The notes: generated by a model not told the origin, from the letters alone. 7,705 nt of DNA from an uncultured Eubacteriales bacterium (GCA_934256695.1 CAKQPE010000094.1:1-7705); one strand, 5' to 3'; positions 1-6,701 are shown, counted from the stretch's first letter. Made by a program: numbers and translations.

Positions 1-2124
1 AAGCACAGGATAGCCAAGTTCGCTTGCTGCCGTAAGACCTTCTTCAAGTGTCCATACGGCTCTGCCCTTTGGACGTTTGATATCAAGGCTTTCAAGTATT
101 TCATCAAACTTTTCTCTGTCCTCTGCGGCATCAATCTGTTCAGGCTTTGTTCCGTAGATAGGAATGTTCATTTCACGAAGGAATTTGGCAAGCTTAATAG
201 CTGTCTGTCCGCCAAACTGGAGAATAAGTCCGTCAGGTCTTTCTTTTTCTACTATGTTAAGTACATCTTCCTCTGTAAGAGGCTCAAAGTAAAGTTTATC
301 AGATGTATCGAAGTCTGTTGAAACTGTTTCAGGGTTGTTGTTTATTATTATTGTTTCAACACCGGCTCTTTTAAGAGCAAGTACACTGTGAACAGAGCAA
401 TAGTCGAACTCGATACCCTGACCGATTCTGATAGGGCCTGAACCGATAACTATAACCTTCTTTTTATCGCTTACAACAACCTCATCTTCCTGATCGTATG
501 TTGAGTAATAATAAGGTGTAACTGCTTCAAATTCGCCTGCACAGGTATCAACCATCTTATAAACAGGAAGAATACCGTCTTTTACTCTCAGTTTATAAAT
601 ATCCGGTGGTGTTACGCCAAGAATGTCAGCCATACCTTTATCGGAGAAGCCTTTTTTCTTGTATTCTCTTAATGTTTCAGCATCAAGATCATCAATAGTC
701 ATCTGTTTAAGAGCTTCTTCCATATCTACGATATTTTTGATTTTCTTAACAAAGAACTTGTCCATGCCTGTTATTTCGCAGATCATATCTGTTCTGTAAC
801 CACGTCTTAAAAGTTCGGCAAGGTCGAAAAGTCTTTCGTCATCAGGTACAGCAACTCTCTTTTTAAGTTCGGCAAGTGTCTTTGACTGACTATACTTTCT
901 TTCCAGTGTGTACTGACCGATTTCCAGTGAACGTACACCCTTTAAAAGTGCAGATTCAAAGCTGTTGCCAATAGCCATAACTTCACCTGTAGCCATCATC
1001 TTTGTACCAAGATTACGTTTAGCTGTTTTGAATTTATCGAAAGGCCATTTAGGAATCTTACATACAACATAGTCGATTGTAGGCTCGAAACAAGCATATG
1101 TTTTCTTTGTAACGGCGTTTTTAATTTCGTCAAGTCTGTAGCCGAGAGCAATCTTAGCGGCAACCTTAGCTATAGGATAACCTGTAGCCTTTGAAGCAAG
1201 TGCGGAAGAACGGCTAACACGAGGGTTGATTTCGATTACGGCATAGTTAAAGCTGTTAGGGTCAAGAGCAAACTGCACGTTGCATCCGCCTTCGATTTCT
1301 ATTGAGTCGATAATGTCAATAGCAGCTTTTCTGAGCATCTGATATTCATGGTCTGCAAGTGTCTGTGCAGGAGCAACAACTATGGAGTCACCTGTATGAA
1401 CGCCTACAGGGTCTACGTTTTCCATTGAACATACTGTTATACAGTTTCCGGCACCGTCACGCATTACCTCAAATTCGATTTCTTTCCAGCCTTTGATACT
1501 TCTTTCAAGAAGAACCTGTCCTACACGGCTGAGATGAAGTCCCTGTGCAAGGATTTCTCTTAACTGATCTTCGTTTTCTGCTATACCGCCGCCTGTACCG
1601 CCAAGTGTATAAGCAGGACGAACAATAACAGGGTAGCCGATTTTTTCCGCAAAAGCTACACCGTCTTCAAGATTTGTAACGATTTCACTTTCAACGATAG
1701 GCTGGTTTGTTTTTTCCATAAGACGTTTGAAAGAGTCTCTGTCTTCGCCTTCTTTGATGGATTCGATAGATGTACCGATAACTCTTACACCGTATTTCTG
1801 GAGTATTCCTTTATCGTAAAGTTCGCATGAAAGGTTAAGACCTGTCTGACCGCCCATACCGGCGATTATACTGTCAGGGCGTTCCTTTGCAATAACTTTT
1901 TCGACAAATTCAACTGTAAGAGGCTCAATATATGTGTGGTGAGCCATTCCACGGTCTGTCATTATAGTTGCAGGGTTGCTGTTTACAAGAACAACCTCTA
2001 TTCCTTCGCTTTTAATAGCTTCTACTGCCTGTGTTCCCGAATAGTCGAACTCAGCAGCCTGTCCTATTACGATAGGGCCTGAACCTATAACAAGAACTTT
2101 TTTAATTGTATTATCCTTAGGCAT
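1..2124 (-). CDS. carB: Carbamoyl-phosphate synthetase large subunit, N-terminal 708 residues (cut by window edge)
   Basis: This subunit takes ammonia from CarA and, with bicarbonate and two ATP, makes carbamoyl phosphate for UMP and arginine synthesis in the cytoplasm. I translated the minus strand from ATG 2124-2122 and found 708 open codons to base 1, of about 1,070 usual for the family, so roughly the last third is missing. The N-terminal VLVIGSGPIVIGQA motif is at residues 10-23. The first ATP-grasp domain carries RPAYTLGGTGGG at 169-180 and EINPRVSRSSA around 299-308, in register with E. coli numbering (R169, E299, N301). A middle oligomerisation region follows, and the second half opens with VIGSGPIRIG near 559-568. 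The start overlaps the carA end by 8 bp, with AGGGG at 2133-2137 eight bases upstream. Family assignment is certain; whether it is arginine- or pyrimidine-dedicated is inferred as pyrimidine from its neighbours. Confidence 0.97.
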   Translation of the reverse strand, partial: MPKDNTIKKVLVIGSGPIVIGQAAEFDYSGTQAVEAIKSEGIEVVLVNSNPATIMTDRGMAHHTYIEPLTVEFVEKVIAKERPDSIIAGMGGQTGLNLSCELYDKGILQKYGVRVIGTSIESIKEGEDRDSFKRLMEKTNQPIVESEIVTNLEDGVAFAEKIGYPVIVRPAYTLGGTGGGIAENEDQLREILAQGLHLSRVGQVLLERSIKGWKEIEFEVMRDGAGNCITVCSMENVDPVGVHTGDSIVVAPAQTLADHEYQMLRKAAIDIIDSIEIEGGCNVQFALDPNSFNYAVIEINPRVSRSSALASKATGYPIAKVAAKIALGYRLDEIKNAVTKKTYACFEPTIDYVVCKIPKWPFDKFKTAKRNLGTKMMATGEVMAIGNSFESALLKGVRSLEIGQYTLERKYSQSKTLAELKKRVAVPDDERLFDLAELLRRGYRTDMICEITGMDKFFVKKIKNIVDMEEALKQMTIDDLDAETLREYKKKGFSDKGMADILGVTPPDIYKLRVKDGILPVYKMVDTCAGEFEAVTPYYYSTYDQEDEVVVSDKKKVIVIGSGPIRIGQGIEFDYCSVHSVLALKRAGVETIIINNNPETVSTDFDTSDKLYFEPLTEEDVLNIVEKERPDGLILQFGGQTAIKLAKFLREMNIPIYGTKPEQIDAAEDREKFDEILESLDIKRPKGRAVWTLEEGLTAASELGYPVL

Positions 2125-3205
2125 TATCGCCACCCCTTTCAATTACTTCTAAAAATCTGTCAAAAAGGAAACCTGAGTCAAGAGGTCCAGGGCAAGCTTC
2201 TGGATGGAACTGTACGCTGAAGATAGGAAGTGTCTTGTGTCTGATTCCCTCGATAGTATCGTCATTAATGTTTACAAATGCTGCTTCTACGCCTTCCGGA
2301 AGGTCGCAAACAACATATTCGTGGTTCTGGCTTGTAATATAAACTCTGCCTGTTTTAAGGTCTTTAACAGGGTGGTTTCCGCCGTGATGACCGAATTTCA
2401 TCTTTTTTGTATCGCCGCCGAGAGCAAGGTTAATAAGCTGGTTACCCATACATACACCGATAAGAGGTTTCTTGCCTATTATCTGTTTTACCATTTCGAT
2501 TATTTCAGGTACGTCCTTAGGGTCTCCGGGGCCGTTTGAAAGGAATACCGCATCAGGATTTACGGAAAGTATTTCTTCTGCTGATGTAAAAGCAGGGAAT
2601 ACCGTAAGGCGGCAGCCTCTCTGAACAAAGCCTTTTATTATACCTTTCTTTGTACCCATATCAATGAAAGCAATATGTTTTCCGGGACCGGAAATTTCGT
2701 ATTTTTCTTTTATTGTTACGTCTCTGATTACGTTTTTGTTATTAAGGCTCTCAAATTTTCTTTTAATCTGGCTTTCTGTAAGGTCTTCGCCTCTGAGAGT
2801 GATTATGCCTCTCATTGTACCTACATTTCTTATTGTTCTTGTTATTGCTCTTGTATCAACGCCTTCGATACCTGTAATTTTGTTCTGTTTAAGGAAATCG
2901 TCAAGATCCATTTCACATCTGAAATTGCTTGGGAAATCACATTTTTCACGTACAACAAAGCCTTTAAGCTTAGGGCCGTCTGATTCCATATCATCAAGGT
3001 TGATACCATAGTTTCCTATAAGAGGATAAGTCATTACTACTATCTGTCCTGCATATGAAGGGTCTGTAAGGAGTTCTTCGTAACCTGTCATACCTGTGTT
3101 AAATACAACTTCGCCAACAGTCTCCTTAATATAACCGAATGCCCTTCCGCTGAATCTCATGCCGTTTTCAAGTATAAGTTCGGCCTTAATGGTTTTTTCA
3201 TTCAT
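2117..3205 (-). CDS. carA: Carbamoyl-phosphate synthetase small (glutaminase) subunit
   Basis: CarA hydrolyses glutamine and passes ammonia to CarB through an intramolecular tunnel. The 362 residues are close to the usual 360-380. Residues 1-150 form the CarA-specific N-terminal domain, with GEVVFNTGMTGYEE (31-44) and the DTRAITR motif (117-123). The class I glutamine amidotransferase domain follows, with NGPGDP at 224-229, the nucleophile Cys252 in GVCMGNQ, and the catalytic His334/Glu336 pair in QFHPEA. The nucleophile motif has Asn where CarA usually has His (GICLGHQ), and the later motif reads CPGPLD where SPGPHD is common; the catalytic triad is intact, so activity is expected. The ATG sits one base after the pyrF stop, and its GAGGAG ribosome binding site (3217-3222) is inside the pyrF end, which suggests translational coupling. 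Confidence 0.97.
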   Translation of the reverse strand: MNEKTIKAELILENGMRFSGRAFGYIKETVGEVVFNTGMTGYEELLTDPSYAGQIVVMTYPLIGNYGINLDDMESDGPKLKGFVVREKCDFPSNFRCEMDLDDFLKQNKITGIEGVDTRAITRTIRNVGTMRGIITLRGEDLTESQIKRKFESLNNKNVIRDVTIKEKYEISGPGKHIAFIDMGTKKGIIKGFVQRGCRLTVFPAFTSAEEILSVNPDAVFLSNGPGDPKDVPEIIEMVKQIIGKKPLIGVCMGNQLINLALGGDTKKMKFGHHGGNHPVKDLKTGRVYITSQNHEYVVCDLPEGVEAAFVNINDDTIEGIRHKTLPIFSVQFHPEACPGPLDSGFLFDRFLEVIERGGDNA

Positions 3206-3206
3206 A

Positions 3207-4130
3207 TTAAATACATCTCCTCAAATCTGCTTTCATGTCTATAACTGCCTGTCTTGCGGCCTGGTCAAACTCTTTTTCACCGAATTTGCTGTATTTTTCG
3301 TTTCTGTATGCCGCTATAATACCTCTTGATGAGTTTACAATGGCACCAAGACCGTCTTTATCGAAGCATACAGCCAAATCCTCCGCCTTTCCTCCCTGAG
3401 CACCGTATCCCGGTACAAGGAAGAATGTATGCGGCATTATTTTTCTCAGTTCCTTTGCCTGATCCGGGTGGGTTGCACCTACTACGGCACCTACACTGGA
3501 GTAACCGTTTTTGCCCATAAGGTTTTCGCCCCATTCTTCAACAAGGTGACCTACTTTGCAGTAGAGCTTTTCTCCGCCTACATCCAAATCCTGAAGCTGA
3601 CCGCTGTTAGGATTTGATGTTTTAACCAGAACAAAAAGACCTCTTTCATATTTTTTACAGTTTGCAAAATACGGTTCAACGGAATCTATGCCAAGGTAAG
3701 GATTAATTGTTATGAAATCTTCATGGAACATTTCAAACTTTTCGCCTTCAACATCAAGTACACCTATATGTGCATCTGAATATGCTTCGGCAGTTGATGC
3801 TATATCGCCTCTTTTAATATCGCCTATTACAACAAGCCCTTTTTTTGAAGCATATTCGCAGGTTTCCTTAAAGCATTGCATTCCTTCAACACCGAGCATT
3901 TCGTACATGGCAACCTGTGGCTTAACGGCAGGTATAAGGTCTGCCGTTGCATCAATGATAGCTTTGTTAAATCTTAAAAAGCTTTCAGCAACAGCCTTTG
4001 GTGTTTTGCCGTATTCTTCCAGACATTCCTTTTTTATAAATTCAGGAATAAGTCCGACTCTTGGGTCAAGACCAACTACAGTCGGGTTTTCGGTTTTTTT
4101 GATTTTTTCAATAAGTGTATCAATTATCAT
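3207..4130 (-). CDS. pyrF: Orotidine 5'-phosphate decarboxylase, type 2
   Basis: The enzyme decarboxylates OMP to UMP, the last step of de novo pyrimidine synthesis. At 307 residues it matches the longer type 2 subfamily rather than the roughly 230-residue type 1. Visible motifs are VGLDPR at 19-24, the catalytic DIKRGD at 104-109 (Lys106 and Asp109 of the DxKxxD signature) followed by IASTAEAY, TINPYLG at 141-147, VKTSNPNSG at 169-177, VPGYGAQGG at 239-247 (phosphate-binding loop), and NSSRG at 266-270. The ATG lies inside the end of pyrC (11-bp overlap), with AGGGGAAG just upstream, so pyrC ribosomes can reinitiate here. It lies between pyrC and carA in one transcription unit. Confidence 0.96.
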   Translation of the reverse strand: MIIDTLIEKIKKTENPTVVGLDPRVGLIPEFIKKECLEEYGKTPKAVAESFLRFNKAIIDATADLIPAVKPQVAMYEMLGVEGMQCFKETCEYASKKGLVVIGDIKRGDIASTAEAYSDAHIGVLDVEGEKFEMFHEDFITINPYLGIDSVEPYFANCKKYERGLFVLVKTSNPNSGQLQDLDVGGEKLYCKVGHLVEEWGENLMGKNGYSSVGAVVGATHPDQAKELRKIMPHTFFLVPGYGAQGGKAEDLAVCFDKDGLGAIVNSSRGIIAAYRNEKYSKFGEKEFDQAARQAVIDMKADLRRCI

Positions 4131-5412
4131 TTATCTTCCCCTTTTCAAAAACCACTTTCCCGTTTACTATTGTGTATTCAACACTTCCTTTGACTTCATA
4201 TCCGTCAAAAGGAGTATTTTTACCCTTTGAGAAAAACTTGTTTTTATCTATCTTGTATACTTTTTCCGGATCGGCTATTGTTATGTCGGCAGGTTTTCCT
4301 ATGGAAATATCACCTTTGTTTATGCCGAGAATTTTAGCCGGATTATATGACATCTTTTCTACCAAGGTCATAGGAGAAATGTAGCCTTCCTCAACCAATA
4401 CGGAATTAGCAAGGGCAAAAGCTGTTTCACTGCCTACTATTCCGAAAGGTGCCGATTGATAATCCTTCGCTTTTTCTTCTTCGCTGTGCGGTGCATGGTC
4501 TGTCGCTATTGTTTCTGCAATGCCGTCTCTGAATGCTTTTCTCATTGCCTCTACATCATCTTTGTTTCTTAAAGGCGGGTTCATTTTTGTGTTTGTATCA
4601 TTTTTATTAACAGCCTCATCGGAGAGTGTAAAATGATGAGGAGTTATTTCGCCTGTTACATTTACTTTTCTTTCATGTGCATCTTTTAAAAGTTCAATAC
4701 TGCCTGATGTACTCATATGGCAGAGATGAAGTTTAGCTCCTGTGCTTTCGGCAAGGACTATGTCTCTTGCAACTATTACATCTTCGGAATCGTTTGAAAT
4801 GCCTTTTAAACCGAGTTTGTCGCAATGACTTCCTTCGTTCATACAGCCGCCTTTTACAAGGCTCTTGTCCTCGCAGTGGCTCATTACAGGTATGTTAAGT
4901 TCTTTTGCCTTAATCATTGCATCTTTAAGGAGCTGGGCGTCCATAACGCTTTTTCCGTCCTCGCTTATACCGCAAATTCCGGCTTTAACCATGCCTTCTA
5001 TGTCTGCAAGTTCTTTGCCTTCCTGACCTTTTGTAATAGCACCTATGGGAAGTACGTTTACAACACCGTTTTTCTTTGCCTCGTCAACAATATATTTTAC
5101 TGTTTCAACACTGTCAACAACAGGTTTTGTGTTAGGCATACAACATATAGTTGTAAAACCTCCGGCTGCGGCTGCTCTGCTTCCTGTTTTTATTGTTTCC
5201 TTATGTTCAAATCCGGGTTCTCTCAAATGAACATGAAGATCTATAAAACCGGGCATAACCCACATTTTATGTGCATCAATAACTTTGTCGCATGGCTTTT
5301 TGATATTTTCGGAGATTTCTGTTACTTTTCCGTTTTCAATATATAAATCGACAACTTTATCCATACTGTCTGCAGGGTTTATTACCCTTCCGTTTTTAAT
5401 TAAAATTTTCAC
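4120..5412 (-). CDS. pyrC: Dihydroorotase, class I
   Basis: This zinc amidohydrolase interconverts carbamoyl aspartate and dihydroorotate. The 430 residues are normal for the class I (Bacillus-type) enzyme. Metal ligands and signature sequences can be read: HVHLREPG at 60-67 (His60, His62), GISEDG at 148-153 (Asp152 at the bridging position), MSHCED (His179), LCHMSTSGS (His232), GEITPHH at 254-260 and ATDHAPHSEEEK (Asp305 in DHAPH). The start codon is GTG at 5412-5410, chosen because a strong AGGGAGG lies 9 bases upstream and the resulting MKILIKNGRV matches the usual N-terminus. It is the first structural gene of the operon, preceded by a leader-peptide attenuator, so its expression likely depends on terminator readthrough. 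Confidence 0.97.
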   Translation of the reverse strand: MKILIKNGRVINPADSMDKVVDLYIENGKVTEISENIKKPCDKVIDAHKMWVMPGFIDLHVHLREPGFEHKETIKTGSRAAAAGGFTTICCMPNTKPVVDSVETVKYIVDEAKKNGVVNVLPIGAITKGQEGKELADIEGMVKAGICGISEDGKSVMDAQLLKDAMIKAKELNIPVMSHCEDKSLVKGGCMNEGSHCDKLGLKGISNDSEDVIVARDIVLAESTGAKLHLCHMSTSGSIELLKDAHERKVNVTGEITPHHFTLSDEAVNKNDTNTKMNPPLRNKDDVEAMRKAFRDGIAETIATDHAPHSEEEKAKDYQSAPFGIVGSETAFALANSVLVEEGYISPMTLVEKMSYNPAKILGINKGDISIGKPADITIADPEKVYKIDKNKFFSKGKNTPFDGYEVKGSVEYTIVNGKVVFEKGKINDN

Positions 5413-5421
5413 ACCTATCTG

Positions 5422-5428
5422 CCTCCCT
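5422..5428 (-). promoter_or_regulatory. Ribosome binding site that decides the pyrC GTG start
   Basis: On the minus strand AGGGAGG ends 9 bases before the GTG. No ATG with comparable spacing is in frame nearby, which supports the non-ATG start. Confidence 0.85.
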
Positions 5429-5502
5429 TCAAATAGTATGTCCCTCTTGTATCTTAGAATATCTTTAGTAAAGAGTTTTTGACTGTTTTTCTTTCCCTAT
5501 AC

Positions 5503-5543
5503 AAAAATAAAAGCAATAAAAAGACTTACGCCTTTCTATTGCT
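5503..5543 (-). terminator. Rho-independent terminator (attenuator) in the pyr operon leader
   Basis: On the minus strand the 5' arm (5543-5530) and 3' arm (5525-5512) form a continuous 14-bp stem with two G-U pairs, capped by a GUAA tetraloop of the stable GNRA class (5529-5526). It is followed by UUUAUUUUU (5511-5503). It lies about 90 bases before pyrC, inside the transcribed leader rather than at an operon end, so its role is attenuation of the downstream genes. The stop codon of the leader ORF is the UAA of the loop. A ribosome reaching the end of the leader would cover the 5' arm and block folding. The stem and U tract are seen directly; the regulatory role is inferred from position. 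Confidence 0.9.
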
Positions 5544-5651
5544 AAAATTATTTAAACCAACAAAGAAAAAATTATGTTTGCATTTGTTTTTAAAAACACT
5601 AATTCCGTAAAAATAATAATCCGCAAAATCAGTATTTTTTAAACCGAACAT
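5526..5651 (-). CDS. Predicted 41-residue leader peptide of the pyr attenuator
   Basis: A short ORF begins with ATG 5651-5649, preceded 9 bases upstream by a perfect AGGAGG, and ends with TAA 5528-5526. The peptide starts MFGLKNTDFADYYFY and ends with FFFVGLNNFSNRKA. It has 8 Phe and 6 Asn; 52 of its 126 bases are T, and the 30 bases just before the terminator (5573-5544) hold 19 T. The last five codons form the 5' arm of the terminator stem, and the stop codon sits in its loop. Length, U-rich 3' half and overlap with a terminator resemble the E. coli pyrBI leader (44 residues, with an FFF run). I infer that translation itself is the signal and the peptide has no separate function. An alternative is sensing of Phe-tRNA, which fits the downstream genes poorly. 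Confidence 0.8.
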   Translation of the reverse strand: MFGLKNTDFADYYFYGISVFKNKCKHNFFFVGLNNFSNRKA

Positions 5652-5660
5652 AATTTGTAT

Positions 5661-5666
5661 CCTCCT
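5661..5666 (-). promoter_or_regulatory. Ribosome binding site of the pyr leader peptide
   Basis: A perfect AGGAGG on the minus strand lies 9 bases before the leader ATG. It is the strongest Shine-Dalgarno sequence in the window, and it is the main evidence that this 41-codon ORF is translated, because the ORF is too short to judge by coding statistics. Confidence 0.85.
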
Positions 5667-5708
5667 GCTGAATATTCTAAAATTAATTCATTTTGACACA
5701 TTTTGTTT

Positions 5709-5738
5709 ATTTTATCATACATATGTTTTTACTGTCAA
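5709..5738 (-). promoter_or_regulatory. Promoter of the pyrC-pyrF-carA-carB operon (extended -10)
   Basis: On the minus strand a consensus TTGACA (5738-5733) is followed after 18 bases by TAAAAT (5714-5709), with TG one base upstream of the hexamer (5717-5716), giving an extended -10. The predicted transcript start is near 5702, about 50 bases before the leader ATG and about 290 before pyrC. The 8-bp palindrome ACATATGT (5719-5726) sits in the spacer and could be chance or an operator. The promoter looks constitutively strong, as expected if control is by attenuation downstream. Confidence 0.75.
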
Positions 5739-5953
5739 TATCATTAAGCAGAAAAATAACTGTTAAAATTAATTGTATGTACTTATATTCCTTTTGGTTG
5801 TATATATGGCTTAAAAACAGCTGATAAAAGGCTTAAATTTATTTTAATATATAACAATTAATAACACAAGCACCATATTAAATTTTATTTTCAATAATAA
5901 AAATCAAAAAATACGGTGAATTTTTGTAATCTTATTTTTATATGTGTTTTATA
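5739..5953. other. AT-rich divergent intergenic region with no gene seen
   Basis: Between the two divergent promoters I see no ORF with a convincing ribosome binding site on either strand, no tRNA-like fold and no strong terminator hairpin. The DNA is very AT-rich and may act as an UP element for the pyr promoter. AAAATTAATT at 5765-5774 recurs at 5679-5688, which in DNA of this composition may be chance. The only other structure noted is the GGCTTAAA direct repeat, listed separately. Confidence 0.6.
5808..5837. repeat. Direct repeat GGCTTAAA, 22 bp apart
   Basis: Identical octamers occupy 5808-5815 and 5830-5837, about two helical turns apart, with the palindrome CAGCTG (5818-5823) between them. 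They contain most of the G and C in this stretch. They could be a pair of sites for a DNA-binding protein on the same DNA face, but two short copies are weak evidence. Confidence 0.3.
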
Positions 5954-5981
5954 TTGACCTTTTACATATAAATATTATATT
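5954..5981 (+). promoter_or_regulatory. Probable prfC promoter
   Basis: TTGACC (5954-5959) and TATATT (5976-5981) are separated by 16 bases, each one mismatch from consensus. The surrounding DNA is a TA-rich run, so the exact -10 is uncertain (TATATT also occurs at 5981-5986). Start of transcription would be near 5988, giving an untranslated leader of about 50 bases with no evident structure. Confidence 0.6.
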
Positions 5982-6025
5982 ATATTAAATTAGAGTGAAA
6001 ACAGAATTGTAAATATATTAATTAA

Positions 6026-6032
6026 GAAAGGA
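6026..6032 (+). promoter_or_regulatory. Ribosome binding site of prfC
   Basis: GAAAGGA ends 7 bases before the ATG at 6040. This fixes the start, and the N-terminus it gives aligns with RF3 proteins, whose P-loop begins near residue 20. Confidence 0.85.
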
Positions 6033-6039
6033 ATTAAAA

Positions 6040-6681
6040 ATGGCTTCCAAAGAACTCATTGAATCTATAAACAAAAGACGTATTTTCGGTATTATATCCC
6101 ACCCGGACGCCGGTAAAACAACCCTTACGGAAAAACTTCTTCTTCATGGTGGTGCTATCCGTCAGGCAGGTACAGTTAAAGCAAGAAGAAACTCAAAGTT
6201 TGCTACATCTGACTGGATGGAGATTGAAAAACAGAGAGGTATTTCCGTTACTTCTTCAGTAATGCAGTTTGAATATGCGGGCAAGATGGTTTCCATTATG
6301 GATACACCTGGTCATAACGACTTCGGTGAGGATACTTATCGTATTCTTACATCTGTAGACAGTGCCGTAATGGTTATTGATGCCGCAAAAGGTGTTGAAA
6401 CACAGACAAAGAAACTTTTTAAGGTATGTTCCATGCGAAAGATACCTATCTTTACCTTTATTAATAAGTTAGACCGTCAGAGCCGTGACCCTCTTGAACT
6501 TATGGAAGATTTGGAAGAAGCTCTCGGTCTGCCTTCAACTCCCGTAACATGGCCTATAGGAAACGGTATTACTTTTGAAGGTATTTACGATATTATCAAA
6601 AATCAGGTTCATCTTTACAGAAAAGATACTACAATCAAATTAGGTGATGACGGTGTTTTCGGTACAGAACTTGAAGGATAG
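6040..6681 (+). CDS. prfC: Peptide chain release factor 3, N-terminal part (ends at in-frame UAG)
   Basis: RF3 is the translational GTPase that removes RF1 or RF2 from the ribosome after peptide release. This 213-residue part carries most of the G domain: P-loop HPDAGKTT at 21-28 (G1), the switch I region ending EKQRGIS at 63-69, DTPGH at 88-92 (G3) and NKLD at 142-145 (G4). The frame ends at TAG 6679-6681, in the variable insert of the G domain, before the G5-equivalent segment. The following codons stay in the same frame and encode the rest of RF3, so the whole 6040-7632 locus is one 530-codon gene (E. coli RF3 has 529) with a single interruption. Alone, this product lacks the G5 loop and domains II-III and should not work. 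Explanations are a recent nonsense change, a base error, readthrough, or assembly with the downstream polypeptide. If non-functional, the locus is a pseudogene. Confidence 0.9.
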   Translation: MASKELIESINKRRIFGIISHPDAGKTTLTEKLLLHGGAIRQAGTVKARRNSKFATSDWMEIEKQRGISVTSSVMQFEYAGKMVSIMDTPGHNDFGEDTYRILTSVDSAVMVIDAAKGVETQTKKLFKVCSMRKIPIFTFINKLDRQSRDPLELMEDLEEALGLPSTPVTWPIGNGITFEGIYDIIKNQVHLYRKDTTIKLGDDGVFGTELEG

Positions 6682-6701
6682 ATTGATATGACAAACCTTC
6701 A
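6672..6701 (+). promoter_or_regulatory. Hairpin with SD, UAG stop and restart AUG at the RF3 break
   Basis: TGAAGG (6672-6677) is complementary to CCTTCA (6696-6701), a perfect 6-bp stem with an 18-base loop. The loop contains the UAG (6679-6681) and the ATG (6688-6690), while the 5' arm contains most of an SD-like AAGGA (6674-6678) placed 9 bases before that ATG. If real, free initiation would be masked, and ribosomes stopping at the UAG would melt the stem and could restart. The pairing is seen directly; function is inferred, and a 6-bp match can arise by chance. Confidence 0.4.

Noticed and set aside
4825..5346. Long plus-strand ORF opposite pyrC, and similar ones opposite carA, pyrF and prfC
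   Set aside because: These are antisense shadows of clearly identified genes, with biased composition and no recognisable family or ribosome binding site.
5586..5597. Palindrome GTTTTTAAAAAC within the leader ORF
   Set aside because: It is self-complementary with no room for a loop and is all A/T inside; a weak hairpin at best, likely chance in U-rich sequence.
5413..5702. PyrR-binding attenuator or T-box in the pyr leader
   Set aside because: No PyrR-like conserved loop and no T-box or specifier stem were found; the leader ORF explains the terminator arrangement better.
5693..5721. Plus-strand TTGACA at 5693-5698 as a promoter towards prfC
   Set aside because: No acceptable -10 lies 16-18 bases downstream; it falls inside the transcribed pyr leader on the opposite strand.
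5895..5928. Possible A/T-rich hairpin before prfC
   Set aside because: The arms are nearly only A and T with mismatches and no following U tract in a sensible position, so it is not a convincing terminator.
6679..6681. Genome-wide reassignment of UAG to an amino acid (or pyrrolysine)
   Set aside because: About 1,800 other codons in carB, carA, pyrF and pyrC contain no in-frame TAG, and the genes end in TAA or TGA. A common sense UAG would have appeared. A rare recoding cannot be excluded from this window alone.
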